A program made the translations under genes and the position numbers. Below, in pieces: positions 26,490 through 37,152 of a stretch of 39,170 nucleotides of DNA. The stretch comes from an uncultured Bacteroidota bacterium. GTDB taxonomy: Bacteria; Bacteroidota; Bacteroidia; Chitinophagales; Saprospiraceae. Every line of letters starts with the position of its first letter. Position 1 is the first letter of the stretch. Below the pieces are notes generated by a model. It did not search any database. It worked only from the letters and a program-made list of their open reading frames with translations, and had not been told where the DNA came from. The stretch spans positions 1-39,170 of the forward strand of contig CAILQK010000072.1 of NCBI GenBank assembly GCA_903836265.1. The letters run 5' to 3'.

Positions 26490-28988
26490 ATGGATTTCAA
26501 AAAATTACTACCTCATGTTTATGCCGCGCTCATCCTGCTGGCGGTTGCGGCCATCTTTTTCTCTCCCAACTTCTTCGGAGACAAGGTCCTGCCTCAGCCT
26601 GATAACGACAAGGCCCGCGCCATACAGACTGAAATACAGGATTATATAAAGAAAGAAGGCAGGGCGCCTCTCTGGACGAACAGTCTGTTCGGAGGTATGC
26701 CAAGTTATCAGATATATACCACGCCACAGGGCAACCTGACTCGTCCGCTGGCAAAGGCGGCCTTTCTGTTTGCCGACTACACCGAAGTATGGGCATCTGT
26801 TTTTGCAGCCATGTTTTTCATGTATCTGCTGCTCTCTGTGTTGAACTGCAACTGGCTGGTGGGTGTGTTTGGCGCGCTGGCATTCGGGATAACCTCCTAT
26901 AATGTGGATATTCTCGAGGCTGGCCACTCAACCAAAATGGCAGCTCTGGCTGTTGCGCCCGCACTTATGGCAGCGATGGTACTTCTGTTCAGGGGGCGCT
27001 GGATTGCCGGGACCGGACTTCTTGCGCTGTTTACGGCTATCGAAATATATGTCAATCACCTCCAGATAACGTATTACACCTTCATACTGATGGGTATTTA
27101 CGGTCTGGCACTGCTGGTTGATGCTGTTTTGAAGAAAGACATTGTAAATTGGGGAAAGGCTGCTGCGCTGGCCGTTGCCGCCGTTGTTCTGGGGGTTGCC
27201 TGCAATATGTCCAAGGTATGGCCCACCTATGAATACAGTCAGGAGACTATCCGCGGAGGTTCCGAACTGACCACCAAATCCGGGAAAGGCAACGGTCTTG
27301 ACAAGGATTACCTCTTCGGCTGGAGCTACGGTATCTGCGAGAGCGCCACCCTGGTTGTTCCGCACGCTGCCGGCGGTGGAGCCGGTGAGTCATATCAGGA
27401 GACCGAGTTTTTCAGGACAATCATGAGCCGCCGTCCGGATAACATGACACCGGAGCAACTCGACCGGCAGGTGGCCGGCCTGCTTTACGCCGGAGAACAG
27501 CCATTCGTGGGAACAGCAATTTATTTTGGAGTGGTGGCCGTATTCCTCTTTTTCCTCGGGGCGTTTCTCGCCCAGGGCCCCGCAAGATGGTGGTTCCTGG
27601 CTGGTGGAGTTTTCATGATTTCGATTGCATGGGGCAAGCATTTCGTGCTGAACGAAACATTGTGGTACGATTATCTGCCGATGTTCAACAAATTCAGGGC
27701 TGTAACCATGGCTTTCGGACCGGCGCAGCTCTGTGTGGCTGCTCTCGCCGCGCTGGGTCTGCAGCGTTTTCTCAGCGCTGAAGTGGATAACAGGAAAAAA
27801 CAGGTTGCACTGTATGCATCTCTTGGCATCACAGTACTCCTGTGTGCGGCTGCGCTTGTGTGCGCGCCCGAGGAGGGCCCCAATGAGGTAGCACTTGGCG
27901 ATAATGAAACCCTCCGAAACCTGATTCGTCAGGACCGCAGTTCGCTGCTCATGAGTGACCTGTACAGGTCGCTGGCCTTTTTGCTTGCCGCCGCCGCCTT
28001 CGCGTGGCTCTATCTCAGAGGCAAACTGAACGCAACACTGGCAGTTGCTGCTATCATAGCCATCGGCCTCACCGACCACTGGAAAGTTTGTCGCCGTACG
28101 CTTTCGGATATCAAGTATGAGACCAAAAAGGCATCGCTGGCACCTCCTGCCGAATCGCAGTTCGACAAAATTATCAAGGCAGATCCCGAGATGTACTACC
28201 GGGTATTCGATTTCAGGGGAGGTAATATGGCTACCAATTTCCAGCCATCGTTCCATCACAAAAATATCGGGGGATATCATGCCGCCAAACTGCAGCGATT
28301 CCAGGAGGTGGTGGATACCTTCTTCAACGGCGAGAGTCTGCCCAAAAGCCTGCCCGTACTCGGCATGCTGAACGTGAAGTACATCATCACTCAAAGTGGC
28401 CCAAACCGCGTGGCCGAAGCCTGTGGCAACGCCTGGTTTGTGAAAAATTACGAGGTGGTTCCCGATGGCGACACGGAGCTTGCATCCCTGCGCAGCATCA
28501 ATCCGAAGGAAACGGCAGTTGTACAGGAAAAATACAGGGATTTGCTGGGTGGTCTGACTATTCAGACCGATACCACGGCCAGTATCCGTCTTGTCAAATA
28601 CCACCCGGAAAAACTGGAATACGAGTATTCGGCACAGAGTGATCAGCTGGCAGTATTCTCCGAGATGTACTACCCGCCTTCAAAGGGCTGGAATGTGTAT
28701 CTGAACGGACAAAAAGTGGAGGGCGGATTTACAAAGGCCAATTACCTTCTGCGCGCCATGCGTCTGCCTGCAGGCCAGAACCAGAAACTGGAAATGCGCT
28801 TCGAGCCTGTGTCATACTATGCGGGTGAAAAAATTTCATTTGCCGCTTCTGCCATTACCATATTGCTCTGTGCATTTGCGCTTTATCTCTGGTACAAGGG
28901 AGGGGCTGTATTCGCAGATCAGGCGGGAATCGGCAGTGCAGAACCAGAAAAATCAGGGGAGACGCCAGCACAGAAAAAGAAAAAATAA
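26490..28988 (+). CDS. YfhO family membrane protein
   Basis: MDFKKLLPHVYAALILLAVAAIFFSPNFFGDKVLPQPDNDKA..., multi-TM, C-terminal YYPPSKGWNVYLNGQKVEGGFTKANYLLRAMRLPAGQ. Start ATG 26490. Confidence 0.88.
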   Translation: MDFKKLLPHVYAALILLAVAAIFFSPNFFGDKVLPQPDNDKARAIQTEIQDYIKKEGRAPLWTNSLFGGMPSYQIYTTPQGNLTRPLAKAAFLFADYTEVWASVFAAMFFMYLLLSVLNCNWLVGVFGALAFGITSYNVDILEAGHSTKMAALAVAPALMAAMVLLFRGRWIAGTGLLALFTAIEIYVNHLQITYYTFILMGIYGLALLVDAVLKKDIVNWGKAAALAVAAVVLGVACNMSKVWPTYEYSQETIRGGSELTTKSGKGNGLDKDYLFGWSYGICESATLVVPHAAGGGAGESYQETEFFRTIMSRRPDNMTPEQLDRQVAGLLYAGEQPFVGTAIYFGVVAVFLFFLGAFLAQGPARWWFLAGGVFMISIAWGKHFVLNETLWYDYLPMFNKFRAVTMAFGPAQLCVAALAALGLQRFLSAEVDNRKKQVALYASLGITVLLCAAALVCAPEEGPNEVALGDNETLRNLIRQDRSSLLMSDLYRSLAFLLAAAAFAWLYLRGKLNATLAVAAIIAIGLTDHWKVCRRTLSDIKYETKKASLAPPAESQFDKIIKADPEMYYRVFDFRGGNMATNFQPSFHHKNIGGYHAAKLQRFQEVVDTFFNGESLPKSLPVLGMLNVKYIITQSGPNRVAEACGNAWFVKNYEVVPDGDTELASLRSINPKETAVVQEKYRDLLGGLTIQTDTTASIRLVKYHPEKLEYEYSAQSDQLAVFSEMYYPPSKGWNVYLNGQKVEGGFTKANYLLRAMRLPAGQNQKLEMRFEPVSYYAGEKISFAASAITILLCAFALYLWYKGGAVFADQAGIGSAEPEKSGETPAQKKKK

Positions 28989-29008
28989 TTTTTTTGCGCA
29001 TGTTTAGT

Positions 29009-29045
29009 GCAAAATCGCAGTTTTTTTTCGACTCCGCGATTTTGC
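29009..29045. repeat. Inverted repeat between the yfhO-like gene and the porP-like gene
   Basis: GCAAAATCGC (29009-29018) / GCGATTTTGC (29036-29045) with a T8 run in the loop. May be an atypical terminator. Confidence 0.7.
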
Positions 29046-29164
29046 TTTATCCGCAATTGCCAATTTTAAGTTACTTTTCGCCGGAATTATCACCGTGACG
29101 GCCTGAACCGGCCTGTAACAGAATAATTCTTTTGCTTCACCATTTCACACATACAAGACAGCGT

Positions 29165-30244
29165 ATGCGTATCCGAAAACTACTCTCTGCGTTCTTCCTC
29201 CTGGCCGTTACTGCCGGCACGGCTGCAGCGCAGGATATACACTTCTCTCAGTACAATATGTCCCCCATGACACTCAACCCTGCCAATATTGGCGGATTCG
29301 AGGGTACCGCACGTATCAGCGGTATTTACAGGAGCCAGTGGACCAGCATCATGAGCAGAGACCAGTTCGAGACGCCCTGCGTATCGGTTGATGCTCCCAT
29401 TATCCGCGGCTTCAGAAAGCGCGACTGGGTAGGTGTCGGTCTTGTCGTGTTCAGCGACAAGGCCGGTATTCTGGGCCTTACACACACAGCAGCCAAACTG
29501 GGTGCATCCTACCACCTGGCGCTGAACAAGAAGGGAACCACCTATCTCACACTGGGCGCACAGTACGGTCAGGCCAGTCGCCGCCTCAATCCCGACAAGG
29601 CTCGTTTTGCCGAGGGCTTCCTGAACAAGGGTGGCAGCGATTATAACCAGAATCTTGATGTTGACTTCGCAAACCTGAACCGCGACCAGTCCAGCTGGAC
29701 AGATATTGACGGAGGCGTAGTACTGAAGTCCAGACTCAACAAGCAGATGGATTTCAGTATCGGATATGCCATGTACCATATTGACCGCGGCCAGTACGGC
29801 CTGATAACCGGCGGCGGCGGCGGAACTGGTGGCGGCGGCGCGCCCCAGCAAAGCAGCGACGAAATCGCGCGTCGCTCGGTGGCAACCGGCCAGTTCAACA
29901 TCAAAATGAACGATAAACTGACGGTCAGTCCAACGTTTATATACCAGACAATGGCCGGCGCCCACGATGAAATTATCGTCCAGGGACTCGGTTCCTACCT
30001 GTTCAACGAAGAGAAGGATGTTACGCTGCTCTTCGGACTGGGCTATCGGTTCCGCGATGCGGTTCATCCCATTTTCGGTGCGCAAATCAAATCGCTCAGA
30101 GTGGGTCTCGCGTACGATGTGAATATTTCGGGGCTCAGCGCTGATACCAATCTCCGCGGTGGATTTGAACTTGCAGCCAGCTACATCATCAGGATTTACA
30201 AACCTGCAGTAGTCAAAACAAAGGTACTCTGTCCGAGATTCTGA
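29165..30244 (+). CDS. Type IX secretion system membrane protein PorP/SprF family
   Basis: AQDIHFSQYNMSPMTLNPANIGGFEGTARISGIYRSQWTSI...FRKRDWVGVGLVVFSDKAG is the PorP/SprF signature. Start ATG 29165. Confidence 0.92.
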   Translation: MRIRKLLSAFFLLAVTAGTAAAQDIHFSQYNMSPMTLNPANIGGFEGTARISGIYRSQWTSIMSRDQFETPCVSVDAPIIRGFRKRDWVGVGLVVFSDKAGILGLTHTAAKLGASYHLALNKKGTTYLTLGAQYGQASRRLNPDKARFAEGFLNKGGSDYNQNLDVDFANLNRDQSSWTDIDGGVVLKSRLNKQMDFSIGYAMYHIDRGQYGLITGGGGGTGGGGAPQQSSDEIARRSVATGQFNIKMNDKLTVSPTFIYQTMAGAHDEIIVQGLGSYLFNEEKDVTLLFGLGYRFRDAVHPIFGAQIKSLRVGLAYDVNISGLSADTNLRGGFELAASYIIRIYKPAVVKTKVLCPRF

Positions 30245-30337
30245 TGTGTCTGGTGGCTCACCACACACACCGTCTGCTGTCAGACCAACCAGCCTGTCAC
30301 CAAAACAAACAATAATTCCGGTTTTCCGCATCATACT

Positions 30338-32800
30338 ATGAAAAAAACGCTTTTACTGGCGGCAGCATTTGTTATGGCTGCAATGACTGTCTCTCAGGCC
30401 CAGCCCCTGAACCGCTCAACGCCCGAGGCCAACCTGAAAGCGGCCGAGGAAGCCCTGAACAATGGCAACCCCTATGCAGCACTCGAGTTTTTTGAGAAAG
30501 CCTACGAGGATAACAAGGACAAGTTTCTCTCGGCAAGAATTGCCATGATGAATATAGAACTGCGCGATTATGAAAAAGCGGAGAAATCACTCACACGTCT
30601 GATTCAGCGAGACCGCAAATTTGAATTTGTCGAGTACAGGTACTGGCTTGCATTGTGTATGAAATATAACGGCAAACACGCTGAAGCCATAGATATGTTC
30701 AAGCAATACATGGCAGACGGTGCCAGCGACAGCCTGAAGGTACTCGCCAGAAGGGAGATTGCCGGCTGCGAAATAGCACGCAAGGCAAAGCAACCGGAGA
30801 ACCTTATGGTCAACAACCTCGGCAAGTCGGCCAACAGTCCGCAAACCGAGAGTTCCCCTTCCTACAGCAACGGACAGCTCTACTATACCACACTTAAATC
30901 AAAAGAAGTAATAGTGGTGGATAACAAGGCCGGCGACTGGTTCTCCAAGGTGGTTTCAACTACCCAGACCGGCTCAACAGAAGGTGTACCTGAATATGCC
31001 GAGCCTACTGCCCTCGGACAGGATATCAACCGCGAAGGATGGCATCAGGGTAATGTCAGTATTTCTCCAGATGGCAACACAATGTATTTCACCCGGGTGC
31101 AACTGGCGGAGAAAGGACAGGGTCTCGCTGCGAGCCAGGTTTTTTATGCATCCAAAACCAAAGAAGGGTGGGGGGCAGCCAATGAAGTGACAGGTGTTAA
31201 CGGAAGCTATGTCGCCAAGCATCCCTGTGAAGGTGAGCTTTTCGGTGAAAAAGTACTTTTCTTCGCTGCCGATATGCCCGGTGGAGAGGGGGGCTTCGAT
31301 TTGTACTATTGCCCCAGGAAATCGGAGGGCGTTTTCGGCCTGCCCGTCAATCTCGGGAAGGTCGTCAACTCGCCCGGCGATGATGTTTCTCCGTTCTATC
31401 AGGAAGGACGGCTCTGGTTCAGCTCCAACGGACGCCCCACAATGGGAGGACTGGATGTGTTCGAGAGTCAGTGGAACGGCTCTGTATGGAGTGAACCCAA
31501 AATTCTTCCTTCCGGAATCAATACGACACTCGACGACCAGTTCTACAGCAGAACATCTGACGGAATGAGCGGTTATTTGGTCAGTAACCGCCCCGGCCCG
31601 AACAACCTCAAAAGCAAAACCTGCTGCGATGACATTTATGCGTGGGAGCTCGAACGTATCAAAGTGGAACTTGCCATACAGACGTTCCGACTCAAGCGCA
31701 AGGGCGAAAAAGAAAACCAGCCTCTCAAAGACTGTACAATCGGAATCATTGACGTGACCGAAAAGACATCAAAGAATGTGGAGGAAAAATCCAATCCGGC
31801 CACCAATTCATTCGCATTCAATCTCGAGCCCGACAAATCTTATGTAGTAATTGCATCAGCGCCTGGTTACCGGCCCGATACGCTGGCCTTCAATACGCTC
31901 GGAATCAAAAAAACGACGAAGGTTGATAAAAAGTTCACCCTCAGGCTGCTGAGGAAAGAGCCTGAATATGATACCATCCGTATCAACGAGCCGATTCGTC
32001 TGGACAATATCCTTTATGATTTTAACGACGACAAGATTCGTCCGGACGCCGAGCCCGATCTGCAGTATCTGGCTGATATGATGTCCAAAAATCCGGAGAT
32101 GAAGATTGAACTCTCCTCACACACAGATGCGCGCGGAAATGATGCCTATAACGAAGACCTCTCACAGCGCCGCGCCGAAAGTGCAAAACGCTGGCTGGTC
32201 GGAAAGGGTATTAAAGAAGACCGGATTGTGGCAAAAGGTTATGGAGAGAAAGCTCTGCTGAACAAGTGCGCCAACGGTGTTGAATGTACTGAGGAGGAGC
32301 ATCAGGAGAACCGCCGTACAGAGTTCAAAATCATTGCCGGCCCGACCAGTATTATCACTGAAAAGATTGAGAAAAGAGAGAAAAAGCTGGCTTCTCCTGC
32401 CCCAACCGGCGGCAAGCAGTCGCTGGATGCCCTTCATTTCCTGCAGGGACTCATCGAATCAGTCAATGGTAATCCTGCCGATATGGAGCTGAAGTTTAAA
32501 ACAGAGCGCTTTGATTTCAGGGAGACCAGGGAAGGAGAGTTCGTCAAGTTCGAGTATGTATTTGACAACATTGGCAGTAAATCCCTCGAAATTGACATGG
32601 TCAGCGCCTGTGAATGTATGGAGGTCAAGTGGACTGCGGATAAAATTCACCCCGGTAAACAGGGTCGTGTGGAAGTTGTATTCAATACATTGAGTTTCAG
32701 GGGCGATGTTTCCTGGGATATTGATGTTGTTTTTAAAAATACCGATACTGATGGGTTTCCGCTTGCCAAGCGTGTCCAGATGGTTGGTAAAATCAAATAG
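30338..32800 (+). CDS. OmpA family protein (TPR-like + PD40/WD40-like + OmpA) with C-terminal DUF1573-like domain; PorE-like
   Basis: TPR-like N-terminus; NVSISPDGNTMYFTR PD40 repeats; ILYDFNDDKIRPDAEPDLQYLADMM...SHTDARGNDAYNEDLSQRRAESAKRWL OmpA domain; then FVKFEYVFDNIGSKSLEIDMVSACECMEVKWTADKIHPGKQGRVEVVFNT DUF1573-like. Confidence 0.9.
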   Translation: MKKTLLLAAAFVMAAMTVSQAQPLNRSTPEANLKAAEEALNNGNPYAALEFFEKAYEDNKDKFLSARIAMMNIELRDYEKAEKSLTRLIQRDRKFEFVEYRYWLALCMKYNGKHAEAIDMFKQYMADGASDSLKVLARREIAGCEIARKAKQPENLMVNNLGKSANSPQTESSPSYSNGQLYYTTLKSKEVIVVDNKAGDWFSKVVSTTQTGSTEGVPEYAEPTALGQDINREGWHQGNVSISPDGNTMYFTRVQLAEKGQGLAASQVFYASKTKEGWGAANEVTGVNGSYVAKHPCEGELFGEKVLFFAADMPGGEGGFDLYYCPRKSEGVFGLPVNLGKVVNSPGDDVSPFYQEGRLWFSSNGRPTMGGLDVFESQWNGSVWSEPKILPSGINTTLDDQFYSRTSDGMSGYLVSNRPGPNNLKSKTCCDDIYAWELERIKVELAIQTFRLKRKGEKENQPLKDCTIGIIDVTEKTSKNVEEKSNPATNSFAFNLEPDKSYVVIASAPGYRPDTLAFNTLGIKKTTKVDKKFTLRLLRKEPEYDTIRINEPIRLDNILYDFNDDKIRPDAEPDLQYLADMMSKNPEMKIELSSHTDARGNDAYNEDLSQRRAESAKRWLVGKGIKEDRIVAKGYGEKALLNKCANGVECTEEEHQENRRTEFKIIAGPTSIITEKIEKREKKLASPAPTGGKQSLDALHFLQGLIESVNGNPADMELKFKTERFDFRETREGEFVKFEYVFDNIGSKSLEIDMVSACECMEVKWTADKIHPGKQGRVEVVFNTLSFRGDVSWDIDVVFKNTDTDGFPLAKRVQMVGKIK

Positions 32801-32802
32801 CC

Positions 32803-33297
32803 ATGTATAAATACGGCAAAAAGATATTGTGGGGGTTACTGGGTGTGCTGGTCATCATTCAGTTCATTCATCCCGAAAGAAATGAATCAGGTTCTGCACC
32901 AGGTGATATCACGGGGAAATACACCGTCCCCGGGGAGGTAATGGCAGTTTTGAAGCCGGCCTGTTACGATTGCCACAGCAACCTGACCCGTTACCCGTGG
33001 TACGCCAACATACAGCCTGTTGCCTGGTGGCTGGCAGCGCATGTAAACGATGGCAAAAGACACCTGAACTTTCACGAGTTCACTACCCGGAGAGTGGCAG
33101 TACAGAATCACAAACTCGAGGAGATCATCGAAATGGTGAAGGAGGAGGAAATGCCGCTCGGATCGTACACGTGGACACATGCGGATGCGCGCCTGAGTGA
33201 CGCGCAGCGCGAACTGATCGTCAACTGGGCCAAGTCTGCCATGGACAGTCTGAAGGCACAGTATCCTGCTGACAGTCTTGTGCTGCGCCGGAAATAG
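32803..33297 (+). CDS. Haem-binding domain-containing protein (cytochrome-like, CxxCH)
   Basis: VMAVLKPACYDCHSNLTRYPWYANIQPVAWWLAAHVNDGKRHLNFHEF with CYDCH motif. Confidence 0.9.
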   Translation: MYKYGKKILWGLLGVLVIIQFIHPERNESGSAPGDITGKYTVPGEVMAVLKPACYDCHSNLTRYPWYANIQPVAWWLAAHVNDGKRHLNFHEFTTRRVAVQNHKLEEIIEMVKEEEMPLGSYTWTHADARLSDAQRELIVNWAKSAMDSLKAQYPADSLVLRRK

Positions 33298-33322
33298 AGC
33301 AGTTGTACACACAGAATAAAAT

Positions 33323-33364
33323 AAAACGGAGCGCGCCTGGTTATACAGACGCGCTCCGTTTTTA
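33323..33364. terminator. Bidirectional terminator between convergent genes
   Basis: Perfect 13-bp stem AAAACGGAGCGCG (33323-33335) / CGCGCTCCGTTTT (33350-33362) with A-rich and T-rich flanks. Confidence 0.92.
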
Positions 33365-33382
33365 TCCAGACATCAATATACT

Positions 33383-36300
33383 TCAGTTTCCAGTCTGATA
33401 CACCTGAGCCTGACCGTTGTAATTTGAAACGACAATGATTTTTTTGTTGCCGGCACCTTTCAGCATCGCAATGTCTCTGACTTCCCTCGCAGCCCAAAAA
33501 CCGCTCAGGGTGTTGTCGAGCCACTGAAAGTTTCCTTTCCCGTCGCCAAGAAGAACAGAACCGTTTCCTGCATCGGAACGATTGGTTTCCACCTCAAAGC
33601 CGTATTTGTTTCCTGCCATGACAATATCCGGATTCCCGTCGGAGTTCACATCGGCAACAGCGATACCCTGATTGACAGAAACCTGCACCGGTGATGGCAG
33701 GCTGTGCCTGATGAATTTGCCGCCCTGATTTTCCCACCAGCACGTTTCAAGATCATTGCAGATGAACTGCGAAGCGCCATCCAGTTCCTTTTGAGCCCAG
33801 ATATCACTTATTGTTGCCCTTGCATAATCCTCTGAATAGAGGAACCGCTTTTTAAGGCCGGGTATTTGTTTGACCAGCACATCCTTTTGCACCAGCGGAT
33901 AAATTTTCCCCTTCTCCTGAAAAGCCATGATCGGGTCGAGCGTATTGTTGTTGTCGAAGTCCTTGGCATAGCACCTGAGAGGGGCTTCGGCAGAAGCCGT
34001 AAACCTGAGATTCAGTCCAAGATTGCCGGTAACAATATCCAGGTCGCCGTCTTTGTCCAGATCAGCCATTTCAAGTTTGTTCCACAGGCCATTTGAATTT
34101 GCCAGACCGGATTGGGCAGTAATGTTTTGCAGTTTGTTTCCCGACAATTTAAAGATGGACACCGGCATCCATTCGCCTGTGACAATCAGCTCGGATTTCT
34201 GGTCGCCGTCAATATCGGCCCATGCGAGGTCAGTTACCATTCCGCATCGTTCAAAGTCGCCTGCTACCCGGCTGGTGGCGTCGGTAAATTTTCCTCCGTT
34301 ATTTTCAAGTACGACACTTCTCGGTGTAAGCGGCCAGTTTTTCGGTGTAATTCTGCCGCCTATAAAAATATCCTGGTCGCCGTCACCATCGAAATCGTGT
34401 GCCGCAGCTCGCAGACACAGGTCTTTGAAGGATGGCAGTGCATCCGGGGATTTGCTGAAATTGCCCCTGCCGTCATTGATATAAAGTCTGCATTGCCAGA
34501 GATCCGGGGAAGACGCTTCGGCGCCTCCACTCAGAACGAACAAATCCTGGTCACCGTCCGAATCGGCGTCAAAGAACAGTCCTCCGTGATCTTCATACTT
34601 CTTGTCGGTATCAAATACCGCTGCGGAAGATGAGCGGAAGCTGCCGCCGGAGTTCTGAATGAATACAGCGCCGGTTCCATTGGGCCCGTTGCCGATGAAC
34701 ACATCATCGAGCCCGTCTCCATTGACATCTCCCCGGGCTGTGAGTGCTCCGAGGTCAGTGATAGTCCAGGGATTAAGCGGCCATGTTTCAAAGTCTGCGA
34801 ACAGCGGGTCCTGATGCCTGAAATTCAGGCCTGCATTTTGGGTTTTGTCGGCAAACAGTCCGCCTGATTTCACATCCGGCGCAACGAGCGCAGCCACATA
34901 ACCGGATGCATCGGAGTACTTCAGAGTCAGGCGCTGGTTTGCCTGAATACCGGAGAGAACCTGAAACTTGCCATCGGGCCAGCGCACTGTCAGTTTGTCA
35001 ATTTGTGCATACTGGCCCAGACCGAAGTGAATCAGGTGTTCAACCGATGAGAAAATTCCGTGATTCGGGTGCAGTTCCTGATATTGCTTTTGTCCCTGAT
35101 ACTCAATGAGGACTGAGGCGCCAACGGCAAAGGGATTTGCCGTTGCGCCCTGAAGTTTGGCCTGTATAAAATTTCCCGCATTCTTTTCCCTGGTCATGTT
35201 CCTGTAGATAAAAGCGGGTTGTTCGAGGTTGTTTACCACCAGATCGAGATCGCCATCGGCATCGAAGTCGGCCCACGCGCCCCCGCACGACCAGGAAGCA
35301 GGCATAGTCATCCAGCTGCCCGAGCGGTCTGAAAACTGCCAGTTTCCCTTGTTCTGATATACGATATTCCTTATTTTGTGAGAGGGCATTTGCCCCAGAT
35401 ATTCCATCAGGTCTTCGTAGTCCTTCTTTTTGCTCTGGGCGCGTTTTTTGTCCACTTCTGCCAGAACGAATTCCTGGTAATCGCGGTTGGTTACCTCCCT
35501 TCGGTATCCGTTGGCGATGTGCAGGTCTTTCATTCCGTCATTGTCGAGGTCGGCCATCAGGCAGCTCCACGACCAGTCTGATTTATAGACACCTGCAGCG
35601 CAGGCGATATCGCTGAAAGAACCGTTGCCATTATTTCTCTGGAGAACATTTCTGGCTACCGGTTCGAAGTAGCCGTATTTGGTCATAGTCAGATAACGGC
35701 TGAGCGTATTGGCTGTTTTCAGGCTTTTCTGGCGGTAGTTTTCCATGGGCCACATATCAACTGCCATGAGATCCACGCGGGTGTCGTTGTCGAAATCGGA
35801 CAGTTCGGTACCCATTGTACTCATGGAGCAATGCCTGAAGTAGCTGCCGAGCTTGTCGGAGAAACTTCCTTTCTGGTTATTGATGTACAGGTTATCGGGT
35901 TGAACAAAGTCATTCCCCACATAAATATCGAGCCATCCGTCGCCGTTTATGTCTGTGACAGACACACTCAGGCCGAAGCCGAAGTTGGCAATACCTGCCT
36001 GACCTGACACGTCGGTGAACCTGCCGTTGTCGTTTCTGAAGAAGCGGTCGGAATCGTACCTGTTTTTCGGCGTCAGGTCGGGTACGGGAGTTTTGCCATC
36101 CGGTCCGATTTTGGCATTGATCCGGTTTGCGGCACCCAGATCGGCCGGGTGATTGAGGAGGTAGCAGTCGAGATCTCCGTCGTTGTCGTAGTCGAAGAAA
36201 TTGACACCGGTTTGCGGACTTTTGTCAACCAGTCCGAGTTCGGCTGCCTTGTCGGTGAAGGTGAGGTTTCCGTTATTGATGAAGACCTGCATCACGCGGT

Positions 36301-36844
36301 CCGGGTTGTCATCGGGGCCCGACCGGTTGACAATCAGGTCGAGAAAGCCGTCGGCATTTATGTCAACGGCGCTCACGGCTGTATCGAAACCCTTTTCCGA
36401 GGCAACTCCGGCGCTGTCGGTGATGTCCCTGAACCGGAAATTGCCCTGATTCAGGTAAAGCCTGTTTTTCCCGTTGGTACATATAAAGTAGATATCGGGC
36501 AGGTTGTCGTTATTGATATCTGCCACTGCCACACCGCCTCCGTTGTAGAAATTGATATTTCTGATGACGTTGTGCTGTTCATCTTCGACGATGATATTTG
36601 CGAAATCAATACCGGTGGCATCTGGCGACAGGAGCTCCAGCAAGGGAGATTCTGCGTGCAGTGTTTCCTCTTCTGTGATTTCGCCGGTCATACCGGGTAC
36701 AGTTTCAGTACCGGGCCTGAAAAAGAAGTAGGCTGTGACCAGGAGAGCTGCCAGGATTCCGGCAACCGGAAGATATTTCCGTGCTCCGGATGGAGACGTG
36801 CCGTTGCCCGTACTGCTGATTTTGGATCTTTTATTCTTGCTCAT
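33383..36844 (-). CDS. FG-GAP/VCBS repeat, ASPIC/UnbV-containing CRTAC1-like protein
   Basis: Multiple DxNxDGxxD repeats (DINADGFLDLIV, DYDNDGDLDCYLLN), ASPIC/UnbV segment (IHFGLGQYAQIDKLTVRWPDGKFQVL), N-terminal TM/signal anchor. Confidence 0.9.
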   Translation of the reverse strand: MSKNKRSKISSTGNGTSPSGARKYLPVAGILAALLVTAYFFFRPGTETVPGMTGEITEEETLHAESPLLELLSPDATGIDFANIIVEDEQHNVIRNINFYNGGGVAVADINNDNLPDIYFICTNGKNRLYLNQGNFRFRDITDSAGVASEKGFDTAVSAVDINADGFLDLIVNRSGPDDNPDRVMQVFINNGNLTFTDKAAELGLVDKSPQTGVNFFDYDNDGDLDCYLLNHPADLGAANRINAKIGPDGKTPVPDLTPKNRYDSDRFFRNDNGRFTDVSGQAGIANFGFGLSVSVTDINGDGWLDIYVGNDFVQPDNLYINNQKGSFSDKLGSYFRHCSMSTMGTELSDFDNDTRVDLMAVDMWPMENYRQKSLKTANTLSRYLTMTKYGYFEPVARNVLQRNNGNGSFSDIACAAGVYKSDWSWSCLMADLDNDGMKDLHIANGYRREVTNRDYQEFVLAEVDKKRAQSKKKDYEDLMEYLGQMPSHKIRNIVYQNKGNWQFSDRSGSWMTMPASWSCGGAWADFDADGDLDLVVNNLEQPAFIYRNMTREKNAGNFIQAKLQGATANPFAVGASVLIEYQGQKQYQELHPNHGIFSSVEHLIHFGLGQYAQIDKLTVRWPDGKFQVLSGIQANQRLTLKYSDASGYVAALVAPDVKSGGLFADKTQNAGLNFRHQDPLFADFETWPLNPWTITDLGALTARGDVNGDGLDDVFIGNGPNGTGAVFIQNSGGSFRSSSAAVFDTDKKYEDHGGLFFDADSDGDQDLFVLSGGAEASSPDLWQCRLYINDGRGNFSKSPDALPSFKDLCLRAAAHDFDGDGDQDIFIGGRITPKNWPLTPRSVVLENNGGKFTDATSRVAGDFERCGMVTDLAWADIDGDQKSELIVTGEWMPVSIFKLSGNKLQNITAQSGLANSNGLWNKLEMADLDKDGDLDIVTGNLGLNLRFTASAEAPLRCYAKDFDNNNTLDPIMAFQEKGKIYPLVQKDVLVKQIPGLKKRFLYSEDYARATISDIWAQKELDGASQFICNDLETCWWENQGGKFIRHSLPSPVQVSVNQGIAVADVNSDGNPDIVMAGNKYGFEVETNRSDAGNGSVLLGDGKGNFQWLDNTLSGFWAAREVRDIAMLKGAGNKKIIVVSNYNGQAQVYQTGN

Positions 36845-37152
36845 TTGAAAACATCATTCAGGTGCAAACATAAAGAATTTCGACCGTCACTTGAAAAAAT
36901 GAGGGAATTTCATGCTGTGCGTATTTGTAAATATTTTACTTTTGAATCTTTTTGCTGATTAAAAAAATATTAATTGAAAAAAAAAAGACAATTGTGAACT
37001 GATTAGCAAAACCGAAAATATCTTTGCGTTTTATCCCGCTAAACCGCTACGATTGCTTAAAATTTGGTATGATCTTTGTAGTAAAGGATCATGTCCGGCA
37101 AAATAATCTCATGATTGATTTTTTTATTACATCTCTGGCGGAAATTCAAGCT

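Noticed and set aside
27390-28604. Long antisense ORF (404 aa) opposite the YfhO gene
   Set aside because: No recognisable domain, lies wholly antisense to a clear conserved membrane protein; typical shadow ORF.
29180-30334. 384-aa antisense ORF opposite PorP
   Set aside because: Shadow of a well-supported gene, no family resemblance.
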